DNA of 64,000 bases from positions 5,424,001 through 5,488,000 of the forward strand of contig JAMPIT010000890.1 in the NCBI GenBank assembly GCA_026261815.1, in the 5' to 3' direction. Below the pieces are notes generated by a model, which was not told where the DNA came from, did not search any database, and saw only the letters and a list, made by a program, of their open reading frames with translations. The stretch comes from Monarcha castaneiventris obscurior (Eukaryota; Chordata; Aves; Passeriformes; Monarchidae). The position numbers and the translations under genes were made by a program. Within the stretch, counting starts at the first letter, position 1. Each line of letters opens with the position of its first letter. This document shows positions 12,406-23,666 of the stretch, in pieces.

Positions 12406-14984
12406 AAAAAAAAAAAACAACCAAAAACCAAAAGAATTATAGATATGCTCTGACTCTTTTCTGTGAATGCACACATGTATATTGACATTTCTGGCAAGGA
12501 GGGAAAAATGCCATGAAGGCTTTGCAGTGTCAGAAGTTAGCCCACAGCCCCTCTTACAGCCTTGCTACCTGACTGCCAGCAGCTAATGGTGCCTGGTGAA
12601 ACCTGTCAGATATTTGTTCCTCCAGAAAATAGCACCAACTCCATGGTCTTTCCAGCTGAGCAGTCAATCTGTATGCTACTGTTTTTAAAAATCCTAGTTC
12701 AGTCCTTCATGCCATCTTTTTTTTTTTTTTAATATCAGTTAGCTTCTTCAGGAGGCTGCAGGAAAATATTTTTGCCTTTATGACTGCTGGTGTTTTAGCT
12801 CAAATGCTCCCTTCTAAGCATATTTTTTATTTCTTCTGAATTTTTCTCCTTAAAGACTTATTTTTTGCAATTTCTCTCATTTTTATTCTACTGTCCTCTT
12901 CTGCAGCTGGTTTCCTCAGAGAAAGGTAGGGCTGAAACAGCGATCACTGCTGCAGGAGGGTCTTTCTTCATCTTTTCCAGACAAAACTCCCTGTTTCTGT
13001 TTGTTGGCATATATGAAACAGGCAGGAATATATGTCCTCTCCAACAACTATTCACAGTCTTTCCACTCAGAAGAAGGTGCAGGATAGTGGCACAAACTTG
13101 GAAAATATTAGTAGAATTTACACGAAGGGATTTCAGATGTGCCAATGATCATTTGTAAATCTGGCCTGAATCCTGCCATTATGTCCAAATGGAAAAGAGG
13201 AGCAAATTTTTTGGCAGACCTATAAAACTGTTTTGTATGTTGGCATTGTTGGCAAGAAACATGCTTTCACTCCGTTGAACTAGCATTCCAAGACTGGTTT
13301 TAATCAGTTTGTAAAAGAAAAAAAAAAAAATAGGCCAAAAAAACCCAGAAACCAAAATTTTTGCTTCAAATTTGGTTTGAACAGAATGTTTTCTTTTATC
13401 CCAGAATCCTATTTAGTTTTTAAATTTAGTTTTTTCATAATCAAGGTAGAAAATGTTAAAAAGTAGTCTCATATCAGGGAGAGAGAGATGTTATTTTTAA
13501 TTCCCTTTATTGTTCTTGAGCCTCTCAATAGAAAGATCAGTTACTTACACATTTTTTCCCTGCTTCTTATTTGCTTCTCAATATCAGCTTGAGCCATGAA
13601 GAACCTCCAGGGGCTGTTCCTGTATTCCTGTGCAACTATGTCAGTTTTTGGGTTAAAGAGGATTCAATTTTGGAAGAAATAACATAAAGAGCTCATCTTC
13701 CATGCAACAATAATAATGAGAAAGATGTGGAGAAGTGCTTTATAGAAAGGAAGTAAGTTAGTAATGCATCCTCCTGGGTAGCAGTAAGCTTTGCTAAGCA
13801 TTATGTAGAATTTACCAAAAAAAAAAGGGTTTCATCCTGTTGTTATAAGAGACCAGATATATATCTTAGCCCTGGAATATTCAGCCAGCATTTGGGACTC
13901 ATAACAGAAGTTGGGTTTCACAGCACTGCACAGGAGGCACTTCAATTTCTGTGGGAAAAGCTCAAAAGAATCAAGGAAATTAGCATTAACGTGTCACGCA
14001 GCCATCATTTTGGACACCTCTCTCATGCACACGGCCAGAGTGCAAAGAGTGTCTCAGCACTGCTCTCGTGACTTGTAGCTGCACATTCTGTGTGACCATG
14101 TATAGGTTTGGAATTGTCAGTGCTAGGATGTAGCTTCATTACCTGTCAGCCAAAAACACTTTCCCAGAGGAATGGCACATCTGTGTTTTCTGGAAACCTG
14201 GGCGTGTGAGATAACTTTGGGTAAATACTTCTATGTCCCAGGAGTTCACAGACTCTGAGCTTCAGTCTGCCTTTTTCTCAGGCAGACTGAGAATATTTCT
14301 TCCACTTCTGCCTGTTTTTTGTGTTGTTTATTTGATCGCACTATAATTCCTCAGATTTGCAGTTTTTAGGGTCAGTCCAAGAGAAAAGGAAAAGGGTTAA
14401 TTAGTGACCAGCCTGCATCACTTTGGCAGACAGATAAGAACAACAGCAGTCTGCAGTGAAAGAAAACTCCTGCGTTTGCCTTAGTAGCAGCTGAGCAATT
14501 TTCTCTGAATGTGCCAGTTTGCATAGGTGTGTGGTCCAAGGGAAAATGTGAGCATCAAATATTGGGTAGTGGGGTCTTTGTTTTTTTTCTGACGTATCTG
14601 TAAAAAAACAAATCTTGAATTCCTGCAGTTTTCTGCAGAGCTTACACAAACACAATGTGTACATGCTAAGCTCCAGCAATGAACGGCAGGAAAATGTTGA
14701 AATTGATTTCTTTATACAGAGGGATTTGATGCAGTTGTTCTTTAAAGTTCTGAGAGCCAACAGCAGAGGTCAACAGCCTCTGTGCTGATGTGTGGCTTCT
14801 TCAGCTGCGTAGGAGAGCAGGCAGCTGTAAGAATAGGATCTGGTTTCTATGGCATTAGTCTTCTGTGTAACAAGAAAGAAATAATTCAATTTTTGAATAT
14901 ATCTTATCATTGCTCTAATGGGAAGAACAGCACATTATCTCCTTTATTTATCTTCTCTATATCATCATATGCTTTAATTCTCTG

Positions 14985-15235
14985 AAGACGAGCATATGAA
15001 CATCTTGAGTTAGATTTCATTAAATCAGATTGGCTTTTGCTGTCAAATTGATGGAAGTAAGTTATTCATTTATAACTCAGCTAATTGATTTACAGAGAGG
15101 TAGAAGCTCAGCCTATAATCTTTCCCTAGAATCTTGCTTTTATAATAAGCGCCAGAAAGTGAGGGAACGAGAAATATCTGATTTCTAGCTGTTGGTAGAT
15201 AAAACAATTGAAAATTCATATGAAGAACCCAGCAG
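14985..15235. promoter_or_regulatory. Possible conserved non-coding element
   Basis: An AT-rich but complex stretch with many homeodomain-like cores (TCATTAAATCAG, CTAATTGATTTAC, ATAATAAGC) and no low-complexity runs, unlike the surrounding intron. Its non-repetitive texture is the only evidence. A functional role is inference. Confidence 0.18.
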
Positions 15236-16249
15236 AGTTTGCCACTGAGCCTGACAGAGAAGTGGGAGTTTCATTTATGTGTCATCCTTTATAATTTCTC
15301 CCTGTCCCAGTCATATTCTACAGGGATATGCATTCCAGATCACAGAGTGGTAGATAATGAATAAAAGACCAGCAACCTGCAGTGGTATTTTTGTAGTGGG
15401 CTGCTCATGAAAAGGTGATGGGACCAGATGCCCTGTCCCAAATCCCCATGGCACAGAAGACAAAAGCAGTACCAGATAGGGAGAGCAAAACAGAGCAAGA
15501 AAGGGGGAAAAGCCACAGGGGAAAAGTGAAGAGTTTCCCAAATCATTACACAGTGAATTTCCCTGCAGGTGATTTGTGACTTTTGTGACTCAACTAGATA
15601 ATACAAGTCTTTTAGCAGAAGAGTCAGCCAACCAACCTGCTGGCTTTTCCATTCCAGTGGGCCTGTGCTTGAGCCTTTTGCTCCAGAGTTAGGATGCTTT
15701 TACATGTGCTGAGAGTCACTAGCCTCATTGATGGGTTGCTAGCGTAGCAAGGAGCACATCCCCTGTGTGCATAGGCTAAGTGATAAATTAGCACCTGATT
15801 ATTAAATCAATAACATGGAAATTGTGAGCTTTTTGCTCTGTTTTTTTCTGGATTATATCATCTGTTTTTGTTCCTTTTACAAGGAACTCTTTCATGCACC
15901 TGTAACAAAAATCATCTCTTCGCTATCACATAAGCTTCTGGAATCAGAAACTGCATTTTCTTGACAGGAGAGGCTACTTACATGGTTTGTTTTTTTCAAG
16001 TGGCAAGCTAATTAAAGCCCTCCTTAGCATGGAAATCCCACGGAAAACAGTGCCCAGTCAGAAGAAATTGTTGAAGCCAGCATGGTTGACTGGAAAAACC
16101 ATAGTCAGAAAACAACTCATGATCAAACCACAAAGACTCTTGACTCTTGTTGTAGCTGTCTTCTTGGGAAATGCTTCTATTCCTCCTTCCTTTTCTTCTT
16201 CATCTCTTTTCTTCTTCTTCTTGAGGGGAGTTGGCCTGCCTAATGCTGT

Positions 16250-16780
16250 GGGGTTGGAAGGCACTGAGTGATGTCTCACTGAGAGCCGGGTGCGGCTTCT
16301 CGCCACTGAGGGGTCGGCTCTGGAGCCACGGAGCCACGTGTAATCGTCAGTGACCTGCTGGGCAGTGCCTCTCACCGCTCATGGCCACTGATCTTTGGGT
16401 CTTTGCTGGTTACAGTGCAGGCTCACTGCCCACGGAGGCTGTCTCTGACCCCCAAAGTCCCTGGGAGTAAAGGACGCCAGAGATAATTTCTTTATAATAA
16501 ATCCACAGGTTTATTCCACGGATGAAAGGGGGTAGAACTACAGAACTCACGGATAACTCTCAACTAACTGCCCTCCTATCGCTCATGCAGCAGATTTTTG
16601 TACTGGCATAAGTTGGGGAGGAGCAAAGGGGTAGTAACCAATTATGGATGCTGAAAAGCTCCAGCAGAGAATTTCTTCAGCTTTCTGCAGCATTTTTGTG
16701 AGAATTCTGTCTCTCCCATGCTGATTACTTTGACCAAGGTTACAGTGTTGTAAACTTCTTGCACCTGCGGGTTGTTTTGC
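16250..16780 (-). mobile_element. Possible LTR remnant, minus strand
   Basis: Read on the minus strand this block has a CCAAT-box-like start (AATTGGTTACTACCCC near 16635), then GGAATAAACCTGTGG (polyadenylation signal AATAAA near 16513) followed by a G+C-rich stretch to about 16265 that ends CCCGGCTCTCAGTGAGAC. The order U3-like, poly(A) signal, G+C-rich U5-like suggests an endogenous-retrovirus long terminal repeat. I see no clear TG...CA ends and no target-site duplication, and no retroviral protein remnant. It could equally be unique intron sequence. Confidence 0.35.
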
Positions 16781-16785
16781 GGCAT

Positions 16786-17009
16786 TGTTATGGCTATTGA
16801 CCGGAAAAACATCCAGAGATGGGTGTCTTAGAACTTGACCAATCCCCTTAGGGGATGGATGGCAAAACCAATCACTTTATGCCACTTGGTACACTTTGCG
16901 AACTAACATATAAAAGTTTTCAGAGAATCCATTAAACAGCTGCTGCCATTTAACCCTGGGCCTGGCCTTCGTGTCGTTTCTCTACTCGGCCGCGGTGAGA
17001 ACAGCAACA
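16786..17009 (+). mobile_element. Probable short solo LTR, sense to ADGRL3
   Basis: The block opens TGTTATGG and closes AGCAACA, giving the TGTT/AACA inverted ends expected of an LTR. Inside, in correct order, are two CCAAT boxes (near 16840 and 16869), a TATA box (CATATAAAAG, about 16908-16917), a polyadenylation-like ATTAAA (about 16931) and a G+C-rich U5-like end. At 224 bases it would be a short LTR. No matching target-site duplication was found in the flanks (CGGCAT before, TCCAAT after), and no internal retroviral sequence follows, so it would be a solo copy. Its promoter would point towards window exon 3, about 290 bases away. Confidence 0.45.
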
Positions 17010-17301
17010 TCCAATAGGATCACAATATAACAATGTGTGACAGACATGACAATAAATCACTACAGAGCATAGGAGGGAATACGACACAGCAACCAATAAG
17101 AAAGTGACCTGGGGAGAGTTTTTCTAGATAGAAAGGAACGGTTTATTCTGCAGTGCCACCCCCGGATGTCCCCTTGCACTCCGAGTCCGTCAGCTATTGG
17201 AGGGCGAGGATCTGATGGACATTTGCCTGCCAGAGCCCACCAGTGGGCTGAGGCACTGCAGCAGCCGGGGACAACCTCTCCCTCTGCTTTGTCACCTGCA
17301 G

Positions 17302-17487
17302 ATGAAGTCGGGGGAGATGGCCGCCAACATCGCGCGGGAGCTGGCGGAGCACACCAGGAACCACCTGTACGCCGGCGACATCGCCTACTCCGTGTCCGCC
17401 ATGGTCCAGCTCGTCAACCTGCTGGACGTGCAGCTCCGGAACCTGACCCCCGGCGGCAAGGACAGCGCCGCACGCAGCTTGAACAAG
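17302..17487 (+). CDS. ADGRL3: ADGRL3 window exon 3: start of GAIN domain
   Basis: This 62-codon exon in phase 0 encodes the first part of the GAIN domain A subdomain (alpha-helical). It begins MKSGEMAANIAREL and ends TPGGKDSAARSLNK, with the conserved LLDVQLRNLTPGGKDS stretch and an N-glycosylation sequon (NLT). GAIN is the autoproteolysis-inducing fold that surrounds the GPS cleavage site in adhesion GPCRs. The acceptor is CACCTGCAG/ATG and the donor AAG/GTACGG. Compared with mammalian ADGRL3 (from memory LKSGET at the start), the first residue is Met. The exon is markedly rich in G+C and CpG compared with the introns around it. An 11-base direct repeat, GATGGACATTT, lies on each side (at 17214 and 17527). 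Confidence 0.94.
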
Positions 17488-20326
17488 GTACGGGCAGCGG
17501 GGCTCAGGGCGGGGCAGGGAAGGTCAGATGGACATTTCTGTGCATGAACACGAGCAGAGGCAGACAGAAACGTGCATTTACACCGGAGATACCGTGACAT
17601 TTACACTTACGTTTTCAAGCTTAGTATTAGAGGGCCTTTTTAGTGATAGTGCCTCACTTAGCCCAGAAGCACCTTCACTGCATTGCAGCAGTGTGGTTTC
17701 TGTGTCCGCGGTTTAAGAAGAATTATTAGTCCTCTTGTCATTTCCAGAAGTAAGTGGAATTGCTACATAGCACTAAAGGTGCTAGGAGTTGCCAGTTGTG
17801 GGAGAAAATATGAGCTGTGGACCCTGCAAGAATACATTTAAAGCTGAAGGTTTCCTTAGTGAAAGGCCCTCTTCATCACTGAATCTCATGTAAACACATG
17901 GGATAAGACTTAAATAGGATTCTGACTGTGAATTGTGTGGGCATGATTAAAAAGACAAAGAGCTGCTGGACCCTGTGACTATGAGCACATGGTTATATTG
18001 GCCACCCAGTTAAAATAAGACACAGAATTTTGTTCCCAGCTGCATATCAGGCTCTGACAGTTCTGGCATTCATGTAAGCATGAGCAGAACTTGGTCCCAA
18101 GATTATATGGGGAATAAATGATCCCAGCTAAACCTGAAATCTCTTCGGTGTTTTATGAAGAGAAATGCTTTTCAGAGTAGTAACATGGTCTGTTTTCTTC
18201 TAAGTTATTACTGTAGACTGATGCTGTTTTAAATGCAAAGGGCTTCGGGATTGTTTGAGATTTCAGTCGCATGGGAGCTGAAGTCCTGCATCTCATGTGC
18301 TTTGCATGTGCTGTGAATTGGGTTATCCTGATGCTTTTAATTAGTGCTGCTTCCAGCCATTTTATAACAATGTAAGTAATATTTGTATTAACTGATACAT
18401 CAGCATAACATTATTTGTTATAATCACCCCATGGTTCTTTGTTGAAATGATGGTGATGTCTGACAATATCAGGTAAAACCAGCAATTAATGTCACCTACT
18501 AACAGGTTTCATGGTTGTAGTTCTGCTTGCTCTTCAGAATGTCCCAGCCACACCCAACATTTTGTCAATTCAGCTTTGCAAGCACATATTTTTCATCTTT
18601 TTTTTTTTATCTCACCTTATGATATTTGTTTCAATTACATGAAATGGGGTTGTATCATGGAGGCAGGTATGAGTTACTGAGGGGAGGGGAAAACTGGACA
18701 AGGCAGAGCTTCTCAGCTCAGCTGTCACTCCTGGGGTCCCCACTGCAGGTTTCTTCCCCCTGCCATCAGCTTTGCACTAGCATTTCATACAAATCAATTG
18801 CATTCCACATTAAAATTCTGGACCACGTGAAGTCCTGCAAAACAGCGATGCGAGTCAGTGATCCAAATGACAGGCTCAGTAATTTACTTACTCTCATTCC
18901 CCACTTAATTCTTTAGAAGAGCAACTGCTCTGTGTTCATTTAAGAATGCATGAATTCAACTTGGAAGTAGTATTGGGCAAACAAAAGGCAGCAGAGTTAC
19001 TGCTCCATTTTCCCCTTCACTGATCAAGAGTATTTAAAAAAAAAAAAAGGAAAAAAGTAATTTGCAAAGAGTTTTGTTTAGTGCTGTTTAGTCAGAAAGA
19101 AGAAATAAAGAAAGCACTAGCCATTAAATATTCTTTTAATCATTAAAGGAAATGTGCTGGGGATCTGAAAGTAATCACCTGTGCTGTTTTGTACTGGTGG
19201 GGTTTTTTTACAAGCTGATGTACAATGAATTGAAATAAACTGGCATAATCAGAATTTTTAAAAGCCATCATCTTTCAGGAGCCACTTTTCTGTCACTAAA
19301 AGCTTTATGCTTTCCACTGGATCAGGCTTAATTAAGGTAATAATTGTTCCATTTCAGACTCGGAAGACCCCCAAGTGGATAGGTCTGTAATTTTCAGAAA
19401 GGCTTTCTTTGATCTCATTTGTTTCTGTAAAGTCTTCATACTGGCCAGATTTACCCAGAGGAAGATTTCTACTGTTACAAATTGATGAATTAGAAATTGA
19501 AATTAGGCATTGCATGATACCTGAGTGTATTTTGTTTATTTCAGAGCCTCAAAACTCTTGAGGACAAATTTGGCTCTCAGCTGTACTAATGGGATTGCAC
19601 TGCTGTGTGTTGAGAGCACAAGTTGCCCTGAATCTCTGTTGATGTGCAATTTCCAACCAGGCACATCGGTGAAAACAAACCCAGCCAAGCCAGTGGCTCT
19701 GAGCAGCCTGGTTTTGTGAGCTTCCCTTGCAGTAATGCAGAGCTCACCAATTCCAGCTCCCTGCTGCAGACTGCCTGCCAAGCCCCAGGTCTGTTGGGAT
19801 GGGTCCATACGGTTCCAGACTGCATCAGGATGCAGTCCTGCACGCATCTTGCTCCCTGGGGTTTGCCCTGCACATCTGAAGCTTGGTTATATTTCACTGT
19901 GGCATCAGCACTGCTGCAGAGCCCACGCTCCTTTTATGCAAATAACCATCAGCCTCATCATTTTCAGCCTTGTTTGACGTGGAAATGTCATGTGTGATCT
20001 CCAAGCTGTAAGGAAAACATCATCTCTTGGGTATCTCTACTAGACTCCAGTGTCTTCTACCATCTAACAGCTGCTCTTGCAAAGTTGCCAGTCTGTGCTT
20101 CACTTCACTGAAAAAGGACTAACCCACATTTCTGGAGCCAGTCCTTCCAGTTTTCCACTGCTGCCTAACTCACGCTCACTCCTTTAGTTTGGTTGGTTTT
20201 TCAGGAGCTGTTTAAGAGAGAAATTAGGTGGTTCTTTCACAGGCATTTTCTTCAATTTTTTCCCTTGTTCTGTCACTAACTTGTTTTTTCTATTCCGTCT
20301 TTAATCTGCTCTCTTTATGGACTCAG
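17488..20326 (+). other. ADGRL3: ADGRL3 intron between window exons 3 and 4
   Basis: The intron is 2.8 kb, from GTACGG to TTATGGACTCAG. It contains short A/T runs (near 18599 and 19036) and no recognisable transposon or RNA gene. The segment 18300-18440 is non-repetitive AT-rich sequence with TTTTAATTAGTGC and a near-palindromic TTATTTGTTATAATC, possibly conserved. The open frames at 19536-19997 overlap on both strands and match nothing I know. Confidence 0.75.
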
Positions 20327-20365
20327 CTTCAGAAAAGGGAGCGCTCTTGCAGGGCCTATGTCCAG
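20327..20365 (+). CDS. ADGRL3: ADGRL3 window exon 4: 13-codon microexon in GAIN
   Basis: This exon of only 39 bases encodes LQKRERSCRAYVQ, identical to the segment I recall for mammalian ADGRL3, and joins NK of exon 3 to AMVETV of exon 5. It sits in the helical GAIN-A subdomain, is phase 0 at both ends, and so can be skipped without a frameshift. From memory, mouse Lphn3 exon E15 is an alternatively spliced exon of this position. The acceptor is TTTATGGACTCAG and the donor CCAG/GTATTT. A second AG lies six bases inside the exon (CTTCAG), which would give a two-residue-shorter form. It is far from both neighbours (2.8 and 12.7 kb). Too short for open-frame detection, it was found by homology and phase. 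Confidence 0.9.
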
Positions 20366-22737
20366 GTATTTCTTGTGTTTTTAATACACGTGTCCAGTTG
20401 TTTGACTGAATGACTGTGAAGTGGGTCTTGTCTCTGTGAATAATCTGATTATTACCACCTTTGTGGCAGCAAGTTCTAAGGTTAAGGTTACAGGATAATA
20501 ATGTCATTTTTTACCTCACCCCACCTGCCCCATTTCTCTCAGACTTGACAAAAATCTGGGACAAAATCTCTGAACCAGAAAGTGAAAAAAACCACAAGAG
20601 AGATCTGACAAGATTCATCTGGACATCTGAATGAGCAGGACGGTATAGAGATGTGCAAGTAAAGAATGCAAAACTGCTGCTTACAGGAAGTGTGTCCAGA
20701 CCAGCTGGACTTTGTTTACAGCATGTCATTCTGCCACCTGCATTTCCTTAGCATTCCTTCTTCCCCTGTTACACTTTCAAATTCAGAAACAATTCAAAAT
20801 GGCACCACTTGGCATGAGGGAGGAGGTAGGATCGGAATGAAATGCAGAGTGTCTCACAGAGGGATGTAGGGAGGAGAAGAGTGCTGCAAATAATGTATAG
20901 GGTAATGAACATAACACCCCATAAAGTTCACTCAGGTCTGGCCTGACTGTCATACGCTTACATTGTGTTTGATGTGAACAAAGCCAAGCCTCAGCATTCT
21001 GGAAGGACCTGTTTGTGGGCTTTTCAAGAGTGGGACCTCAGGTTATTTTATTAATCCTGTCACCTTGCCTTATAGCATTTGCTCCTGTGTTTTTTATACA
21101 AACCTGTTTGTATACTATGGGTGAGTTAGTGCTGCTTTAAGAAATGTGAATGTTTTACCTTCCAGTCTCTGTCTTGTGCTTGTGAATGTTGATATTGTTC
21201 TTATGAGTGGTTGATCATTATTTATATGTGTATGTGTAACACACATAAATGAACTCTATGTTTCTGGAGGGGGCTATCTGTACCTGCATTTTCCTGCAAA
21301 ATTCAGCTTCCTACAGTCAGTAGTGACTTTGTTTTGTGAGCACATATTTCATTTAGCAAATGGGATTAGATGGTCTGGACTTCTAGGGCATTAGAAATAA
21401 AACAGTACCCCTCTGTGCTGGCAGGCTGTTTGTCTTCCCTTTGGAAAATGTCACGAGAGAAAGTCACCTTTTCCCTTCCATATACATTAATGGATAAAGA
21501 TGAGTTGTGGAGTTACACATCCCTTGTCTAGGATCTCAGAGAAAGCAACTAGCAGGCATTTGAAGGAATTTAGGAAAGTTTGCAGTGTGGTGCTCACTCC
21601 CAAGCTAGCTACCTTGTGTACTGCTACCACTGGAAACGTGGGGAGACTGCTTTGACTCTGGGCTGCACAGTCCTGTTGGGGACATTGGGTGCTACCTGAT
21701 CCACAGTTGTCCTTTCCACTGGCTGCACAGGCATTCTTCACAGAGTCGATGCACACTCCTGCTCTTCTGTCTTTTTTCAAATAGTAGCGATTGGTGAGTT
21801 TAATATATCTTACAGAAAGCTTGTAGAATAAAGCCTGAATACTCTGCAAAAACTTCAGCTTATCCTTAATTTCAAGGACTCCTTTCCTTTCACTTGGAAA
21901 GGCTGCTTGCCTGTTTAAACATTAATCATGCACCTACTTCTTTAGTAGACGAAAACTGATGAAAGCTCATTGCTTGAGCTGCTAAGTATGGATATGGACA
22001 AATCTGGTACATATATTGAAGAGGACAGTCCTGTAAAAGAGGGCTTGAAGAATGAATTAGATGACCTAATTGAACCTTTCCAGCTCTGCTTTGTGCTATA
22101 TGGAGATAAAGTAATGTATCTCGACGTATTTTCATACAATATGCTTCCATTTGGAAAATTGTGTGGCTAAAGTCATCAGAAAATCTAGTGAGGGAGAGGT
22201 TGTCTGTAACAGCAATTAGATGTGACTGCAGATAGTCCTGTTACAGGCTACTCATCCTTCAGCAGGCAGTGAAATGTCTGGGCTGGCTGAGGGAATTTAG
22301 CAGAGATTTTTCAACGAATCTGAAGTGGTGGCACCCTGGGCTTTGTAAAGTCAGTAGAACATGGGAAGTCACTGGGACATATGGCACTGATAGCAGAGAA
22401 ATAGAGTATTCAACTTTGCTGGCCTGATCTCCTCGTGCTGATCCCATTATTGTGAAGAGCATCCCTGGCTGAATTTGGCTCACGGGGCTGGAAGTGTTCC
22501 TTCTATTCTCTGCTCCCTAAACAAAGGAAAGTGCGGTATGAAGTTTAAGAAAGAAATGTCCAGGAATTGTAAATATCAAAAGTTCTGTTGAGGAAAGGTG
22601 GTTTTGTGGAAGGAGGAGGGTGACCTGAGAAGACAATAATTGCTAAAATCAGTCATACTGTTATCTTTGGGCTTATAAATTTAAGTAGCCATGACAGAGC
22701 CCCTGTAGTGATTGGTGTATAAAGTCCTCTTTAAGTT

Positions 22738-22795
22738 CAAAATAAATGACTGTAAATAAATATACAAAATAAATGAATATAAATAAAATGGATGG
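22738..22795. repeat. AT-rich AAATAAAT-type low-complexity tract
   Basis: Degenerate repeats of AAATAAATG and TATAAATAAA with no long perfect period. Confidence 0.7.
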
Positions 22796-23647
22796 AGAAA
22801 TTTTGCAAGTTACACAAACATAAGGCTGGGAATGCGTTATCAGATTATCACCTCATCTCTTTGGGTACCTTTAAAACAAATACGGATTTAACTTGTTCAG
22901 TTTCACAGTAGTTGTTGAGTTAAAAGCTCAGGGATTTTATTTACTGGAGATAGAGGTTACAAATGCTGCTTATTTCATTTCAAATGTGGTAAATGATCTT
23001 TTTTTATCTCAAAAATCCAGCAAGAACCAACTCGGCATGATGAATACATATTAATATAAAGACTGGACAGTTGTTGGAAGATTTTTCAGTCATGGTGATA
23101 TTTAAGAAACTGCTACATGGGTTTTAATTTGTGATACTAATTCAGTCAGCTGAGACTGAGCTGCCCAAGGTGGAAATATAAAGTTGCAGAGTGGCCTCAG
23201 CAAGGTGCTCTGTTACCAAAGAGGGTGGCCTTTTGGAGAGCAAAGATCTACATCTCCAATGCCCACCTTTCTGAAGTTCTTGCACTCTGTTTTGGGTAAG
23301 GAATGGAAAAGTCATCATGTGGGAGAATGAGTCACAAGGGGTGACGCATTTGATTAGCATAGCTTAGTTTGGTGACTGGTCTGTGATGTAAGCTGGTATG
23401 AATTTTCTGTAATTTTTTTCAGAATTTATGTTTGTTTCTTTTCCAGAAGTTTTTCTCCTGAAACTGAAGCACTGGAATTGTAGAAAACAGAAATCACTTG
23501 TCTTTTGGGGATTGCAAAATTGGGTTTGGTGTCACAGATTTCTTCTGTGCCCCTCAGCAAATTTCATGTGCTCAGTATTTCTCAGCCCCTCAGTTTAAAA
23601 TGCCACGGATGCAATTCTCCTGTCCTCTAGGAATGGAGGTGGGGTAG

Positions 23648-23666
23648 TAAAAAAAAAAAAAAAAAA
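23648..23666 (+). repeat. Poly(A) run
   Basis: An uninterrupted run of about 19 A. No retrotransposon body is recognisable upstream of it and no target-site duplication was seen, so it may be a simple homopolymer. Confidence 0.8.

Larger units (their letters stand above)
7335..17301 (+). other. ADGRL3: ADGRL3 intron between window exons 2 and 3 (transposon-rich)
   Basis: This 10-kb intron holds the two largest CR1 fragments of the window and an LTR-like block, all described separately. The acceptor is TTTGTCACCTGCAG. Other stretches (7335-8490, 10250-12130, 12420-14980, 15240-16240) show only A- or T-runs, such as the 12-base T run near 12718 and the A-run near 13318-13330, and short chance open frames. 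Two stretches look like possible conserved non-coding sequence (8500-8740 and 14985-15235). Confidence 0.75.

Noticed and set aside
21225..21250. TATGTGT/ACACATA hairpin in a TG-rich stretch
   Set aside because: Explained by low-complexity TG/CA sequence.
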